10,431 nt of DNA. Origin: an uncultured Peptococcaceae bacterium (GTDB taxonomy: Bacteria; Bacillota; Peptococcia; Peptococcales; Peptococcaceae). The notes beneath the pieces are model-generated. The model was not told the origin of the DNA. It made no database searches and saw only the letters and a list, made by a program, of their open reading frames with translations. A program made the translations under genes and the position numbers. Where the stretch lies: positions 1 to 10,431 of the forward strand of contig CABVBB010000033.1 in the NCBI GenBank assembly GCA_902496505.1, written 5' to 3'. Positions 1 to 6,893 of this stretch are shown piece by piece. Positions within the stretch are counted from its first letter, which is position 1. Every line of letters starts with the position of its first letter.

Positions 1-2
1 AA

Positions 3-104
3 TTAAACCAAATTAAAATTCAAGATTTTAGTATATATAGTGTATCAGAAGAAGAATATGAGTTTATAAACAGAGTTTACTCGTGGATAGTTACAAAAAA
101 ATAG
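3..104 (+). CDS. 3' end of an unidentified gene (partial)
   Basis: The frame starting at base 3 stays open for 33 codons to a TAG at 102-104, while the other two + frames stop within the first few codons. The tail reads as an ordinary acidic and aromatic C-terminus, containing SVSEEEYEFINRVYSWIVTKK. The rest of the gene lies left of the window. The codons are very AT-rich, unlike the operon to the right, so it probably belongs to a different genomic segment. I do not recognise the family from this short tail. A chance open frame in AT-rich DNA is possible. Confidence 0.35.
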   Translation, partial: LNQIKIQDFSIYSVSEEEYEFINRVYSWIVTKK

Positions 105-126
105 AGAAATGTTTTTTGGTTTTTTT
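94..126 (+). terminator. possible weak A/T-type terminator
   Basis: A 7-bp stem (C94-A100 with T112-G118, one C-G pair and six A-T pairs) overlaps the stop codon of the partial gene. It is followed by a run of seven T at 120-126. The stem is weak because it is almost all A-T, so this may be no more than AT-rich DNA. Its placement right at a gene end is the main support. Confidence 0.25.
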
Positions 127-182
127 GCACAAAACTTTAAGAGGCCTTACATGGATTGATTACTTTTCATGCGTTTGACGAG

Positions 183-1268
183 CTAGGACTGTTTTGCCTT
201 GCGTATTATTCTTACTGTCGGCTCTGTCTTCTTTTTTATAGGCGTCAGCTCTTTCATCCTACTGTTTGTTTCTATGCTTCCTCTGGCTGCCAACATTGGC
301 GCTAGCTCTTTGCTTCGGCCCATTGGATGGCTGCTTAATTGTCCAAAGAGAACTTGGCTCACATGCGGCTCTGTACTCCTTTCGTTATTGGCCTCTTCTT
401 CTTTTGGGCAGATCGTTATGGCCGCTATGTGCTCCAGCAGATAGCCTGTCACTTTTCTATCTGCATTGCTCTCGCTGGCTTTTCTTGCTCTATTTCCTTA
501 AAGATCATGCTGGCTGCTTGGTTGTCATCTTCGTTCACCTGCCTGAGTCTATCTGCTATCTCTTTGCCTTCCTTAGCTTCGAATCCTGCACACCCTTTTA
601 ATGGCTTTGTTTTATGGGATTTGTCTAGCACATGCTGTCTGTTGGGCAACCATTCCAGTCCTGCTAATATCTAAGGTTCCATCTCCATGCACATAGTTCT
701 TTGTTCCTTTCAGTTTGTAGTGGAAAATCGGCGCTTTCTCATCCATATTCACTGACATAGAAGATATTTTTGCAGCTTTGGCGGCTTATGTAGCCTGGTG
801 CTGCAAATTGAGCACTTTGGGAATAACTTCATCTTGCACACTGCTTCAACAAGTGCCAGAGCCAGATGATCACTGATGTAGACACATGGCTCGGCGGCTA
901 ATAGGTAATCAACAGGGTGCTGATATGGCCGGACTTGGTGGATCTATAGTAGGTGCGATGATAGGTCACTTCGCCAAAGGTGGTCAATAAGGTGCGCTTG
1001 TCCATTGTTCTGACGACCACTAAGCCTTCTGCCCTACGGTTGTTATGGATATACTCATCGGGCTATCTTGCATAGGCTGAAATGATCTGGCAAATGCTGA
1101 CCATAAAAGTCTCTGTGATCGCTTCTTGGATTTGAGCTCGAGTGAGATGGTCGAAAGAGAACAAGACAAGATGGCTTGAATATTTTCTTGAAACTCAGCT
1201 GAGATATGTTGTCTAATTTTATTCGCAAGAGACAGCTCCTTTATGGACAATGGATTGCTTGGGCGCAT
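183..1268 (-). pseudogene. decayed UPF0236 / ISLre2-family transposase
   Basis: Read on the minus strand, pieces in successive frames line up with the order of a UPF0236/ISLre2 transposase. The N-terminal part is at 1268-1020. Next comes LLTTFGEVTYHRTYYRSTKS in the frame ending at the TAG at 898-900, matching the family's 'LTTLGEVTYKRTYY' block. Then come VDYLLAAEP from ~913, SYSQSAQFAAPGYISRQS from ~828 (family 'SYxKSA...G..SRQT'), and YVHGDGTLDISRTG within 746-656 (family 'YISGDGAxWIKTG'). After a frameshift at ~657 follows LEWLPNRQHVLDKSHK (family 'LEWIPxxxFVLDKYH'). After a further shift at ~452 comes EPHVSQVLFGQLSSHPMGRS (family 'EGHVSHVxSxRLSSRPMGWS'). Family members are about 450-480 residues; this span codes for about 360, and much of the catalytic middle between the SRQS and GDG blocks is absent. 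It cannot make an active enzyme. Clear terminal inverted repeats were not found. The family is recognised from memory of its motifs, not from a search. Confidence 0.85.
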
Positions 1269-1390
1269 TCATTTTATGCCATATTTTTGCTGGCTCTTGT
1301 ATTTTTTTGCTCTTTTTTTCCTACAACTATTTTACACTATGGTTATTTTAGCGTTTGATACTTGGAACTTAATGCAATGATCCCTTAATA
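1269..1390. other. AT-rich intergenic stretch upstream of the regulator promoter
   Basis: This stretch has T-rich tracts around 1285-1320 and no convincing open frame. It may include what remains of the upstream end of the transposon, but no terminal inverted repeat could be matched to the other side. ATTTTACA at 1329-1336 also occurs in the palindrome before the binding-protein gene, which may be chance. Confidence 0.4.
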
Positions 1391-1399
1391 TGCTATAAT
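1391..1399 (+). promoter_or_regulatory. extended -10 promoter of the PucR-type regulator gene
   Basis: TGCTATAAT is a perfect TATAAT (1394-1399) with the TGn extension of extended -10 promoters. The -35 position (about 1371-1376, AATGCA) is poor, which extended -10 promoters tolerate. Transcription would start near 1406, giving a leader of roughly 75 bases before the ATG at 1480. No other promoter-like sequence lies closer to the gene. Confidence 0.65.
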
Positions 1400-1408
1400 A
1401 GGAAAAGA

Positions 1409-1435
1409 GCCTTTTTTCCGCAGGGGAAAAAGGGC
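1409..1435 (+). promoter_or_regulatory. leader stem-loop at the 5' end of the regulator mRNA
   Basis: Bases 1409-1419 (GCCTTTTTTCC) can pair with 1425-1435 (GGAAAAAGGGC) in an 11-bp stem with one G-U pair and a 5-base loop. It lies about three bases into the predicted transcript. No T-run follows the right arm, so it is not an ordinary terminator. It ends 30 bases before the Shine-Dalgarno. A 5' mRNA-stabilising hairpin or a protein-binding site would fit equally well. Confidence 0.5.
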
Positions 1436-1479
1436 ATGAGCGTAAAATAGGCGTCGCGCCGGATGAAGGAGTGAGGATC

Positions 1480-3105
1480 ATGGTGGTGACAGTAGGCGAG
1501 TTATTACAGATGCCAGTATTGAAGGAAGCCCATGTTTTGGTGGGCGCAGAGGGTTTGAACCGTCTGGTCAAATATATCGATGTGATCGAGGTGCCGGATA
1601 TCGTGGATTGGGCTAAGCCGGGGACGGTGTATTTGACGACGGCCTATCCTTTTGTGGACAATCCAGAGCTGTTCGCCAAAACGGTGCAGGGTTTTGCCGA
1701 GCATGATGTGAGCGCGCTGATGCTCAAGCTGGGGCGGTTTATCGAGGAGATCCCGCCTAGTGTGTATCAGATCGCCAATGCGCAGAAGCTGCCGATCATC
1801 ATCCTGCCGACGGACATGGCCTACAGCCCCATCATCACGGCCGTGGGACAGAAGCTGTACGAATCGGGCGAGGAGCAGGCGAGCTACAATGATTATCATT
1901 TTCAGCAGAAGCTCCATCAATTGCTCACCGAGGGCGAAAATACCCAAGCTTTGGCGGGACTATTGGCAGAGCAGCTTGCGGGCGAGGTCTTCGTGGAAAA
2001 TGCCGTGGGTCAGCTGGCCTGCTCAGCTGGTCAGGAACGGACGGTCAATATCTATCATTCGCGCAAATGGCTGGATCACGAAGCAGCGTACTTCCGCGAT
2101 ATGGCTTATTATGTCGACCATTATTATACAGTGCTCTTGATGCCCGCTTATCTGGGCGAGGAACTCCAAGGCAATATCATCGTCATCTTCAAGGAACCGG
2201 TGACGGTGGACGAGCAGATCTATGGCCCGCTCAAGCGCATCGCCTCGGCGGTAGGCTTGGAGCTGAGCCGAGAAAAGGCGGTCTATGAGCGGCGCATCCG
2301 CTTGGAACAGGCGCTTTTGGAAAATATCATCGACAATTATGTGGCGCTGGATGAAAGCGCGGTCAGCCAGCAGATGAACACGCTGGGCTGGGATTATGCA
2401 GCGGTGCAGCTGATGGCCGTGGTGCATCTGGAGCGGCGCAATGGCGCAAATGACCGGCAGAAATTCGAGCAGCAGGTGCAGAAGGTCTCTTATCGTTTGA
2501 GCGATTGGTTCAAGCGGCAGACTTTCCAGGGCATCTTCTGCCGTAAGGGCGAGAAGATGGTCTGTCTCTGTGCGCTGCCAGCGAAAACAGAGCGGCCGGC
2601 GGAGGTCCTTGGCGCGGCTTTTGAAAGTCTCTTGGAGGAGCTGGGCCGAGATTTTGGCGAGCTGTTGGTTTCGGTGGGCTTATCGCGGCCAGCTGCCCGC
2701 CTCGGCGAATTGGGCAGCGCCTACAGCGACGCGCAGCGGGCGGTGCGTATGGGCAGACGCGCCTATGGCGGCGGCAGTGTCTATGATTATCAGCAGATGG
2801 GCGTGTACCGCTTGCTCTTCACGCACAACGACCCCGACAGTTTACGGGAATTTTACGAGGACTATCTGGCGCCATTAGTACAATATGACCAAAAGCACGG
2901 CAGCGATCTGGTCCACACCATCGAAGCATACTACCAAAATAATGGAAATACGTTGGCCACAGCGGAACAATTGTACATCCACCGCAATACACTTAATTAT
3001 CGGCTCAAACGTGCCAGCGAGACATTGGGCTTCAACGTGGATGATGTGGAGCGCAAACTGTGTGTCAGCCTGGCTTTGCAGATCAAGACCTTTTTGAACC
3101 TCTGA
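1480..3105 (+). CDS. PucR-family transcriptional regulator
   Basis: A 541-residue DNA-binding regulator of the PucR/CdaR type. Residues ~2-125 are a PucR-like N-terminal domain (starting VTVGELLQMPVLKEAHVLVG), the family's putative ligand-sensing region. The middle is the less conserved linker/GGDEF-like region. Residues ~465-535 form the C-terminal PucR helix-turn-helix, with NNGNTLATAEQLYIHRNTLN followed by YRLKRASETLG. Family members usually activate catabolic or nitrogen-scavenging genes in response to a small molecule. ATG 1480 is preferred over GTG 1471 because AAGGAG at 1466-1471 lies 8 bases before the ATG and overlaps the GTG. The gene has its own promoter and points toward the transporter operon, 151 bases away, which makes it the likely local regulator. 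That link is inferred from position. The effector cannot be read from sequence. Confidence 0.93.
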   Translation: MVVTVGELLQMPVLKEAHVLVGAEGLNRLVKYIDVIEVPDIVDWAKPGTVYLTTAYPFVDNPELFAKTVQGFAEHDVSALMLKLGRFIEEIPPSVYQIANAQKLPIIILPTDMAYSPIITAVGQKLYESGEEQASYNDYHFQQKLHQLLTEGENTQALAGLLAEQLAGEVFVENAVGQLACSAGQERTVNIYHSRKWLDHEAAYFRDMAYYVDHYYTVLLMPAYLGEELQGNIIVIFKEPVTVDEQIYGPLKRIASAVGLELSREKAVYERRIRLEQALLENIIDNYVALDESAVSQQMNTLGWDYAAVQLMAVVHLERRNGANDRQKFEQQVQKVSYRLSDWFKRQTFQGIFCRKGEKMVCLCALPAKTERPAEVLGAAFESLLEELGRDFGELLVSVGLSRPAARLGELGSAYSDAQRAVRMGRRAYGGGSVYDYQQMGVYRLLFTHNDPDSLREFYEDYLAPLVQYDQKHGSDLVHTIEAYYQNNGNTLATAEQLYIHRNTLNYRLKRASETLGFNVDDVERKLCVSLALQIKTFLNL

Positions 3106-3116
3106 AGCGTATGATA

Positions 3117-3126
3117 ATGTATACAT
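3117..3126. promoter_or_regulatory. short perfect palindrome (possible operator)
   Basis: ATGTATACAT is a perfect 10-base palindrome just after the regulator stop codon, about 75 bases upstream of the -10 box of the binding-protein gene. That is a plausible distance for an activator site. A site this short and AT-rich can arise by chance, so it is listed only as a candidate. Confidence 0.2.
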
Positions 3127-3199
3127 GATGTACAAAATGCACAATAGCTTTGCGGATAATTGGTCAATTCCGTCCATAGATAACCCCCTTGGCTTTTTG

Positions 3200-3205
3200 T
3201 ATAAT
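3200..3205 (+). promoter_or_regulatory. -10 box of the binding-protein/transporter operon promoter
   Basis: A perfect TATAAT sits 51 bases before the ATG at 3257. The -35 position at 17-base spacing (3177-3182, TAGATA) is poor and there is no TGn extension. A good -10 with a weak -35 is typical of promoters that need an activator, and a PucR-family activator is encoded immediately upstream. Transcription would start near 3212, just before the palindrome at 3215-3232. Confidence 0.5.
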
Positions 3206-3214
3206 GAATTTAAG

Positions 3215-3232
3215 TTGTAAATCATTTTACAA
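3215..3232. promoter_or_regulatory. palindrome TTGTAAA-TCAT-TTTACAA, candidate operator or 5' hairpin
   Basis: A perfect inverted repeat with 7-base arms and a 4-base centre lies 10 bases after the -10 box and 24 bases before the start codon. As DNA it has the size and symmetry of a dimeric regulator's binding site. As RNA it forms a hairpin about three bases into the predicted transcript, a position similar to the leader stem-loop of the regulator gene. It sits inside the loop of the longer CCCCCTTG/CAAGGGGG repeat. Confidence 0.45.
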
Positions 3233-3256
3233 AAAAACCACAAGGGGGATTTTTTG

Positions 3257-4855
3257 ATGAAGAAGAACAAGTTGACGTTCTTGATCGTCGGTCTTTTGGC
3301 TGTCAGCATGCTGCTCGCAGGCTGCGGCAACAAAGCAGAACAGCCAGCTCAAGGCGGACAATCAGAACAAACGCAGCAAAATGCAGCTGAGCCGCAGGAT
3401 GGCGGCACCCTGGTCATTGGCCTGTCTCAGGTCCCTAAGAATCTGGATCCGGTCAAATACACCGGCACCTATGAATCCAATGTTATGCGTTCCGTTTTTG
3501 ACACAGTCGTTGCCTGGTCTGACGACCAGAGCGAGATCCTGCCCTGCTTGGCTGAGTCCTGGGAGATCTCCGACGACATGATGGAGTATACCTTCAAGCT
3601 CCGTGACGACGTTTACTTCCACAATGGCCGCAAAATGACCGCTGAGGATATCAAGTACAGCTTAGAGCGTTCCGAGAAGGAATCCGCTATGCAGCGTCTG
3701 GCTGACTTGGATCATGCAGAAGTCATCGACGACACCACGGTCAAATTGGTCTTAAAAGCACCAAACGCCGCTTTCTTGGCTCGCTTGACTGACGCTGGCA
3801 ACGGCATCGTACCTCAAGAAGAAGTCGAAGCACTGGGCGATAAATTTGGTCAGCAGCCTGTTGGTACCGGCGCGTATAAATTCGAAAGCTGGGAAAACAA
3901 CATCATCACCTTGGCTAAAAACGATCAGTATTTCTTAGCTACCCCGCATCTGGACAAAGTCGAGTTCAAATTCATCAATGACCTGACTCAGATGGGCAAC
4001 GCTCTGACCGCTGGCGATATCAATGTCGCTCATGAGATCTCTGACGTTGACCTCCAGAAATTCAAATCCGATGACAACGTACAGGTACTCTCCAGCCCTG
4101 GCATGAACGTTCAGATGCTGGAAATGAGCGTTACCTCCGGCCCGACCGCTGATCCTAAAGTTCGTGAAGCCATCACTTACGCTATCGACGTTGAAGGCGC
4201 TGTGAAAAATATCTTCCCGAACGGCGGCGCTACCCGTGCCTATGCTCCACTGCCAGAAAACTCCTGGGGCTTCAAACCAGAGTACAAAGATTTTGCCGTT
4301 ACCCGTGATGTAGAAAAAGCCAAAGAATTGCTCAAAGAAGCCGGTTATGAAGATGGTTTCGAGATCTCCTTGTACACCCCGAACAAACCGAACAGAGCAA
4401 AATGGGCAGAGATCCTGCAAAACCAGTTAGCTGAAGTCGGTATCAAAGTCACCATCGAGAAGCTGGAATGGGGTACCTACAGCGCAACGGTAGCTGCTAA
4501 CCAAGCACCGCTGTTCTTACAGGGCTGGACCTGGTATCCAGATCCAGAGTTCTTCCTGACCTCTTTCTTCCACAGCAACAACTTAGGCACTCTGGGCAAT
4601 GGTATCGGCTATGACGATCCTGAAGTGACCCAGTGGCTGGATGAAGCAAAAGGCAGCACGGCTGTACAGTCCGAACGTGCGGACATCTACGAGAAAGTCA
4701 TTAACAAAGTTATGGGCGAGTACGTCTGCGTACCAGGCTTCACCAAAGAGAACATCTCTGTTGTTGACAGCAAGGTCCATAACTACAAAGTATTCAGCGA
4801 TGCTGGCGTCAGACTGGTCACCCCAGAAGGCACCAATGTTTGGATGGAACAGTAA
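3257..4855 (+). CDS. peptide-type ABC transporter substrate-binding lipoprotein (SBP family 5)
   Basis: A 532-residue extracellular solute-binding protein of the DppA/OppA family (SBP_bac_5). Residues 1-22 are a lipoprotein signal peptide (MKKNKL, a hydrophobic core, then LLAG before Cys23, the lipid-anchoring residue). A Gln/Glu-rich tether to about residue 50 follows, typical of Gram-positive-type binding lipoproteins. The mature domain begins GGTLVIGLSQVPKNLDPVKY and carries family landmarks such as LAESWEISDD, VYFHNGRKMTAEDIKYSLER and VREAITYAIDVEGAVKNIFP. AAGGGGG (3242-3248) lies 8 bases before ATG 3257; the in-frame TTG at 3254 is less likely. A strong terminator follows, so this gene is probably expressed above the permease genes, as is usual for binding proteins. 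The ligand is unknown: family 5 proteins bind di- and oligopeptides but also nickel, heme, opines and other solutes. Confidence 0.95.
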   Translation: MKKNKLTFLIVGLLAVSMLLAGCGNKAEQPAQGGQSEQTQQNAAEPQDGGTLVIGLSQVPKNLDPVKYTGTYESNVMRSVFDTVVAWSDDQSEILPCLAESWEISDDMMEYTFKLRDDVYFHNGRKMTAEDIKYSLERSEKESAMQRLADLDHAEVIDDTTVKLVLKAPNAAFLARLTDAGNGIVPQEEVEALGDKFGQQPVGTGAYKFESWENNIITLAKNDQYFLATPHLDKVEFKFINDLTQMGNALTAGDINVAHEISDVDLQKFKSDDNVQVLSSPGMNVQMLEMSVTSGPTADPKVREAITYAIDVEGAVKNIFPNGGATRAYAPLPENSWGFKPEYKDFAVTRDVEKAKELLKEAGYEDGFEISLYTPNKPNRAKWAEILQNQLAEVGIKVTIEKLEWGTYSATVAANQAPLFLQGWTWYPDPEFFLTSFFHSNNLGTLGNGIGYDDPEVTQWLDEAKGSTAVQSERADIYEKVINKVMGEYVCVPGFTKENISVVDSKVHNYKVFSDAGVRLVTPEGTNVWMEQ

Positions 4856-4882
4856 TTCGCTAAGCATCTAGGCGTATAGCTG

Positions 4883-4953
4883 AAGGGGGGCAGAAGGGAT
4901 AAAGCGGTATGGCTGGGCCATATCCGCCAAAGGTCCCTTGCCCCCCTTTTTTT
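4883..4953 (+). terminator. multi-stem intrinsic terminator after the binding-protein gene
   Basis: AAGGGGGG (4883-4890) pairs with CCCCCCTT (4941-4948), continued by the CA/TG pair and GGGA/TCCC with small bulges. An inner hairpin follows (GCGG then TATGGC paired with GCCATA then TCCGC, with one unpaired A). Seven T (4947-4953) complete a standard rho-independent terminator. It lies inside the operon, between the binding protein and the permease genes, so it probably lets only part of the transcripts continue. No good promoter was found between it and the next gene. Confidence 0.85.
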
Positions 4954-5019
4954 CTGGTCAAAAACGACATGAAAATCCCTTTTTAGATAAGAAAACATAT
5001 TTGGAAGAGGAGGGTTACC

Positions 5020-5979
5020 TTGTTTAGATATATCATGAAACGTATCATCGGCATCATTCCTGTGCTTTTCTGCGTGTCGGTGGTCGTCTTTATCATCACT
5101 CGTGTCATCCCCGGTGATCCTGCCGCTGTTATGCTGGGGCCAGAGGCCAGTCCGGAAGCGATCGCCGCTTACCGCGAACAATTAGGCTTAACGGATCCCT
5201 ACTTAGTTCAGTATGGCCGATTCCTCTGGGATCTCCTGCATTTGGATCTGGGCACTTCTCTGGCGCATAATCGGCCAGTGTTTGATCTGCTGATGCAGAC
5301 GCTGCCCAATACCATTTTGCTCTCGGCCAGTGCGCTGGTGATCGCGCTTTTGGTCGCGATCCCCGTGGGCATCATCTCGGCGAAGAAACAAAACTCGATC
5401 TTTGACTATGTCTGCATGACCGGCGCACTGATGGGCGTATCCATGCCTGTCTTCTGGCTGGGCCTCATGCTGGTACTGCTCTTTTCCGTACAGCTGGGCT
5501 GGCTGCCAGCCATCGGCATGGGCCGGGCCAGCAAGGGTATCGGCGATGTGCTGATCCATTTGATCCTGCCTAGCATCACCTTGGCTACTGTGCCCATGGC
5601 CAACTTTGCCCGCATCACCCGTTCCAGCATGCTGGAAGTGATCAAGCAGGACTATGTGCGTACCGCGCGGGCCAAGGGCCTCAGCGAATTCGTCGTTACC
5701 TGCAAGCATGCGCTCAAAAACGCCATGGTGCCGATCCTCACTGTCATGGGCATGCAGGTCTCCAGCCTGCTCAGCGGTTCGGTCCTCACCGAGACCATCT
5801 TTGCTTGGCCGGGCATGGGCCGGCTCATCGTCGATGCGATCGACCAGCGTGACTTCGTGCTGGTGCAGGGCGGCGTCATGTTCTTGGCGTTTATGTTCGT
5901 TTTCGTCAACTTAGTGATCGATATCCTGTACGTGGTGGTCAATCCACGCATCACCTTTGAAGAAGGAGGGGACAAGTAA
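5020..5979 (+). CDS. DppB/OppB-type ABC transporter permease
   Basis: A 319-residue membrane permease, one half of the transport pore. It begins (L/M)FRYIMKRIIGIIPVLFC with a first membrane segment at ~9-31, followed by the family motif VIPGDPAAVMLGP. The usual set of about six hydrophobic segments continues through the BPD_transp_1 domain (~95-310). The cytoplasmic EAA-type loop that docks on the ATPases is seen as YVRTARAKGLSEFVVTCKHA followed by LKNAMVPI. The start is TTG 5020: AGGAGG at 5008-5013 lies 6 bases upstream, and this start gives the typical family N-terminus. ATG 5035 would be 21 bases from the ribosome site. It abuts the next permease gene directly. Confidence 0.95.
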   Translation: MFRYIMKRIIGIIPVLFCVSVVVFIITRVIPGDPAAVMLGPEASPEAIAAYREQLGLTDPYLVQYGRFLWDLLHLDLGTSLAHNRPVFDLLMQTLPNTILLSASALVIALLVAIPVGIISAKKQNSIFDYVCMTGALMGVSMPVFWLGLMLVLLFSVQLGWLPAIGMGRASKGIGDVLIHLILPSITLATVPMANFARITRSSMLEVIKQDYVRTARAKGLSEFVVTCKHALKNAMVPILTVMGMQVSSLLSGSVLTETIFAWPGMGRLIVDAIDQRDFVLVQGGVMFLAFMFVFVNLVIDILYVVVNPRITFEEGGDK

Positions 5980-6855
5980 ATGGCAGAAGCAGTCAGCAAG
6001 CAGCCCGCAGTAGAAAAGAAGAAAAATGAAGTCTGGCATCGGCTGAAACGCAACAAGCTGGCGATGATCGGCATGGTCATCGTTATCCTCAATATTTTGA
6101 TCGCCATTTTTGCACCACTGTTGACCTCCTTTGATCCCAATATGATGGATTATGGCAACGCCTTTTTGCCGCCGGGTACGGATGGACATATTTTCGGCAC
6201 GGACAACTTTGGCCGTGACCTGTTTGCCCGCGTCATCTACGGTTCCCGCGTCTCCTTGATCGTGGGCGTGGCCTCTATCGCTATCGGCGGCACCATCGGT
6301 ACGGTGCTGGGTCTGATCGCCGCTTTTTACGGCGGCAAGATCGATAATGTGATCATGCGTATCATGGACGGTCTGTTCGCTTTCCCATTCGTGCTCTTGT
6401 CTATCGCTTTGATGACCGTCTTGGGCACGGGCATGAAAAATATCATCATCGTTGTCAGCGTGGTCAATATCCCGGGCTTTACCCGTATCGCCCGCGGTGC
6501 AGCGCTGACCGTCAAGGAACTGGACTTCGTTGACGCAGCCCGGGCGCTGGGCGCGAAGAACAGCCGCTTGATCTTCAACCACATTTTCCCGAACTGCATG
6601 GCGTCCTTGATCGTCTATGCCACCATGAGCGTGGCGGGCGCTATCCTGTCCGAAGCAGCGCTGTCCTTCCTGGGTTTGGGCATCAAGCCGCCGGATCCAT
6701 CTTGGGGCGGCATCCTCAAAGCTGGTCAGGAATATCTGCAGGTCGCGCCGCACATGTGTATTTTCGCCGGTATCGCCATCTTGGTAACGGTGCTGGGCTT
6801 CAACTTATTTGGTGACGGTCTGCGTGATGCGTTAGACCCCAAAATGAAAGACTAA
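5980..6855 (+). CDS. DppC/OppC-type ABC transporter permease
   Basis: A 291-residue permease, partner of the DppB-type protein. A charged cytoplasmic N-terminus (~1-28, ending VWHRLKRNKLAM) leads into the OppC_N membrane segment (~29-50). The family block GTDNFGRDLFARVIYGSRVS comes next, then the BPD_transp_1 domain (~85-290). The ATPase-docking loop is LDFVDAARALGAKNSRLIFN followed by HIFPN. The C-terminal signature LSFLGLGIKPPDPSWGG is present. ATG 5980 follows the upstream TAA with no gap, and its AAGGAGGGG ribosome site lies within the 3' end of the upstream gene, so the two are translationally linked and made in similar amounts. Nothing appears broken. Confidence 0.95.
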   Translation: MAEAVSKQPAVEKKKNEVWHRLKRNKLAMIGMVIVILNILIAIFAPLLTSFDPNMMDYGNAFLPPGTDGHIFGTDNFGRDLFARVIYGSRVSLIVGVASIAIGGTIGTVLGLIAAFYGGKIDNVIMRIMDGLFAFPFVLLSIALMTVLGTGMKNIIIVVSVVNIPGFTRIARGAALTVKELDFVDAARALGAKNSRLIFNHIFPNCMASLIVYATMSVAGAILSEAALSFLGLGIKPPDPSWGGILKAGQEYLQVAPHMCIFAGIAILVTVLGFNLFGDGLRDALDPKMKD

Positions 6856-6893
6856 GTGTTTGTAGATAAAGGGTTTTGAGAGGGGAGCAATGA

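Larger units (their letters stand above)
3184..3255 (+). promoter_or_regulatory. long-loop inverted repeat covering the binding-protein ribosome site, with terminator-like T tail
   Basis: CCCCCTTG (3184-3191) is perfectly complementary to CAAGGGGG (3241-3248), which contains the Shine-Dalgarno of the next gene. Six T follow at 3250-3255, up to the base before the G that precedes ATG 3257. In RNA reading through from the regulator gene the 8-bp G+C-rich stem would hide the ribosome site and could also act as a terminator. RNA started at the internal -10 (3200-3205) would begin near 3212 and lack the left arm, leaving the ribosome site free. The repeat is seen directly; the switching role is inference. 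The 49-base loop would weaken the structure. Confidence 0.4.

Noticed and set aside
199..674. Open + strand frames of 81-111 codons rich in Leu, Phe, Cys and Ser that look like small membrane proteins.
   Set aside because: They are the antisense of the decayed transposase. No ribosome sites precede them, and the minus-strand frames match a known family.
1329..1336. ATTTTACA shared between the region upstream of the regulator and the palindrome at 3215-3232, hinting at a common operator.
   Set aside because: Only one AT-rich half matches and no inverted partner is present at the first site, so it is too weak to claim.
171..1358. GCGTTTGA occurs at 171-178 and again at 1351-1358, flanking the transposase relic like a target-site duplication.
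   Set aside because: No inverted repeats lie just inside the two copies. The left copy is only a few bases from the relic's reading frame, leaving no room for a normal IS end. An 8-base match is likely chance.
1471..1479. GTG at 1471 as start of the PucR-type regulator.
   Set aside because: The GTG overlaps the AAGGAG ribosome site, which is ideally spaced (8 bases) for ATG 1480.
5652..6753. Long minus-strand open frames, including one of 280 codons, opposite the permease genes.
   Set aside because: They are rich in His, Asp, Gln and Arg, as expected from the complement of biased membrane-protein codons. The + strand permeases are unmistakable.
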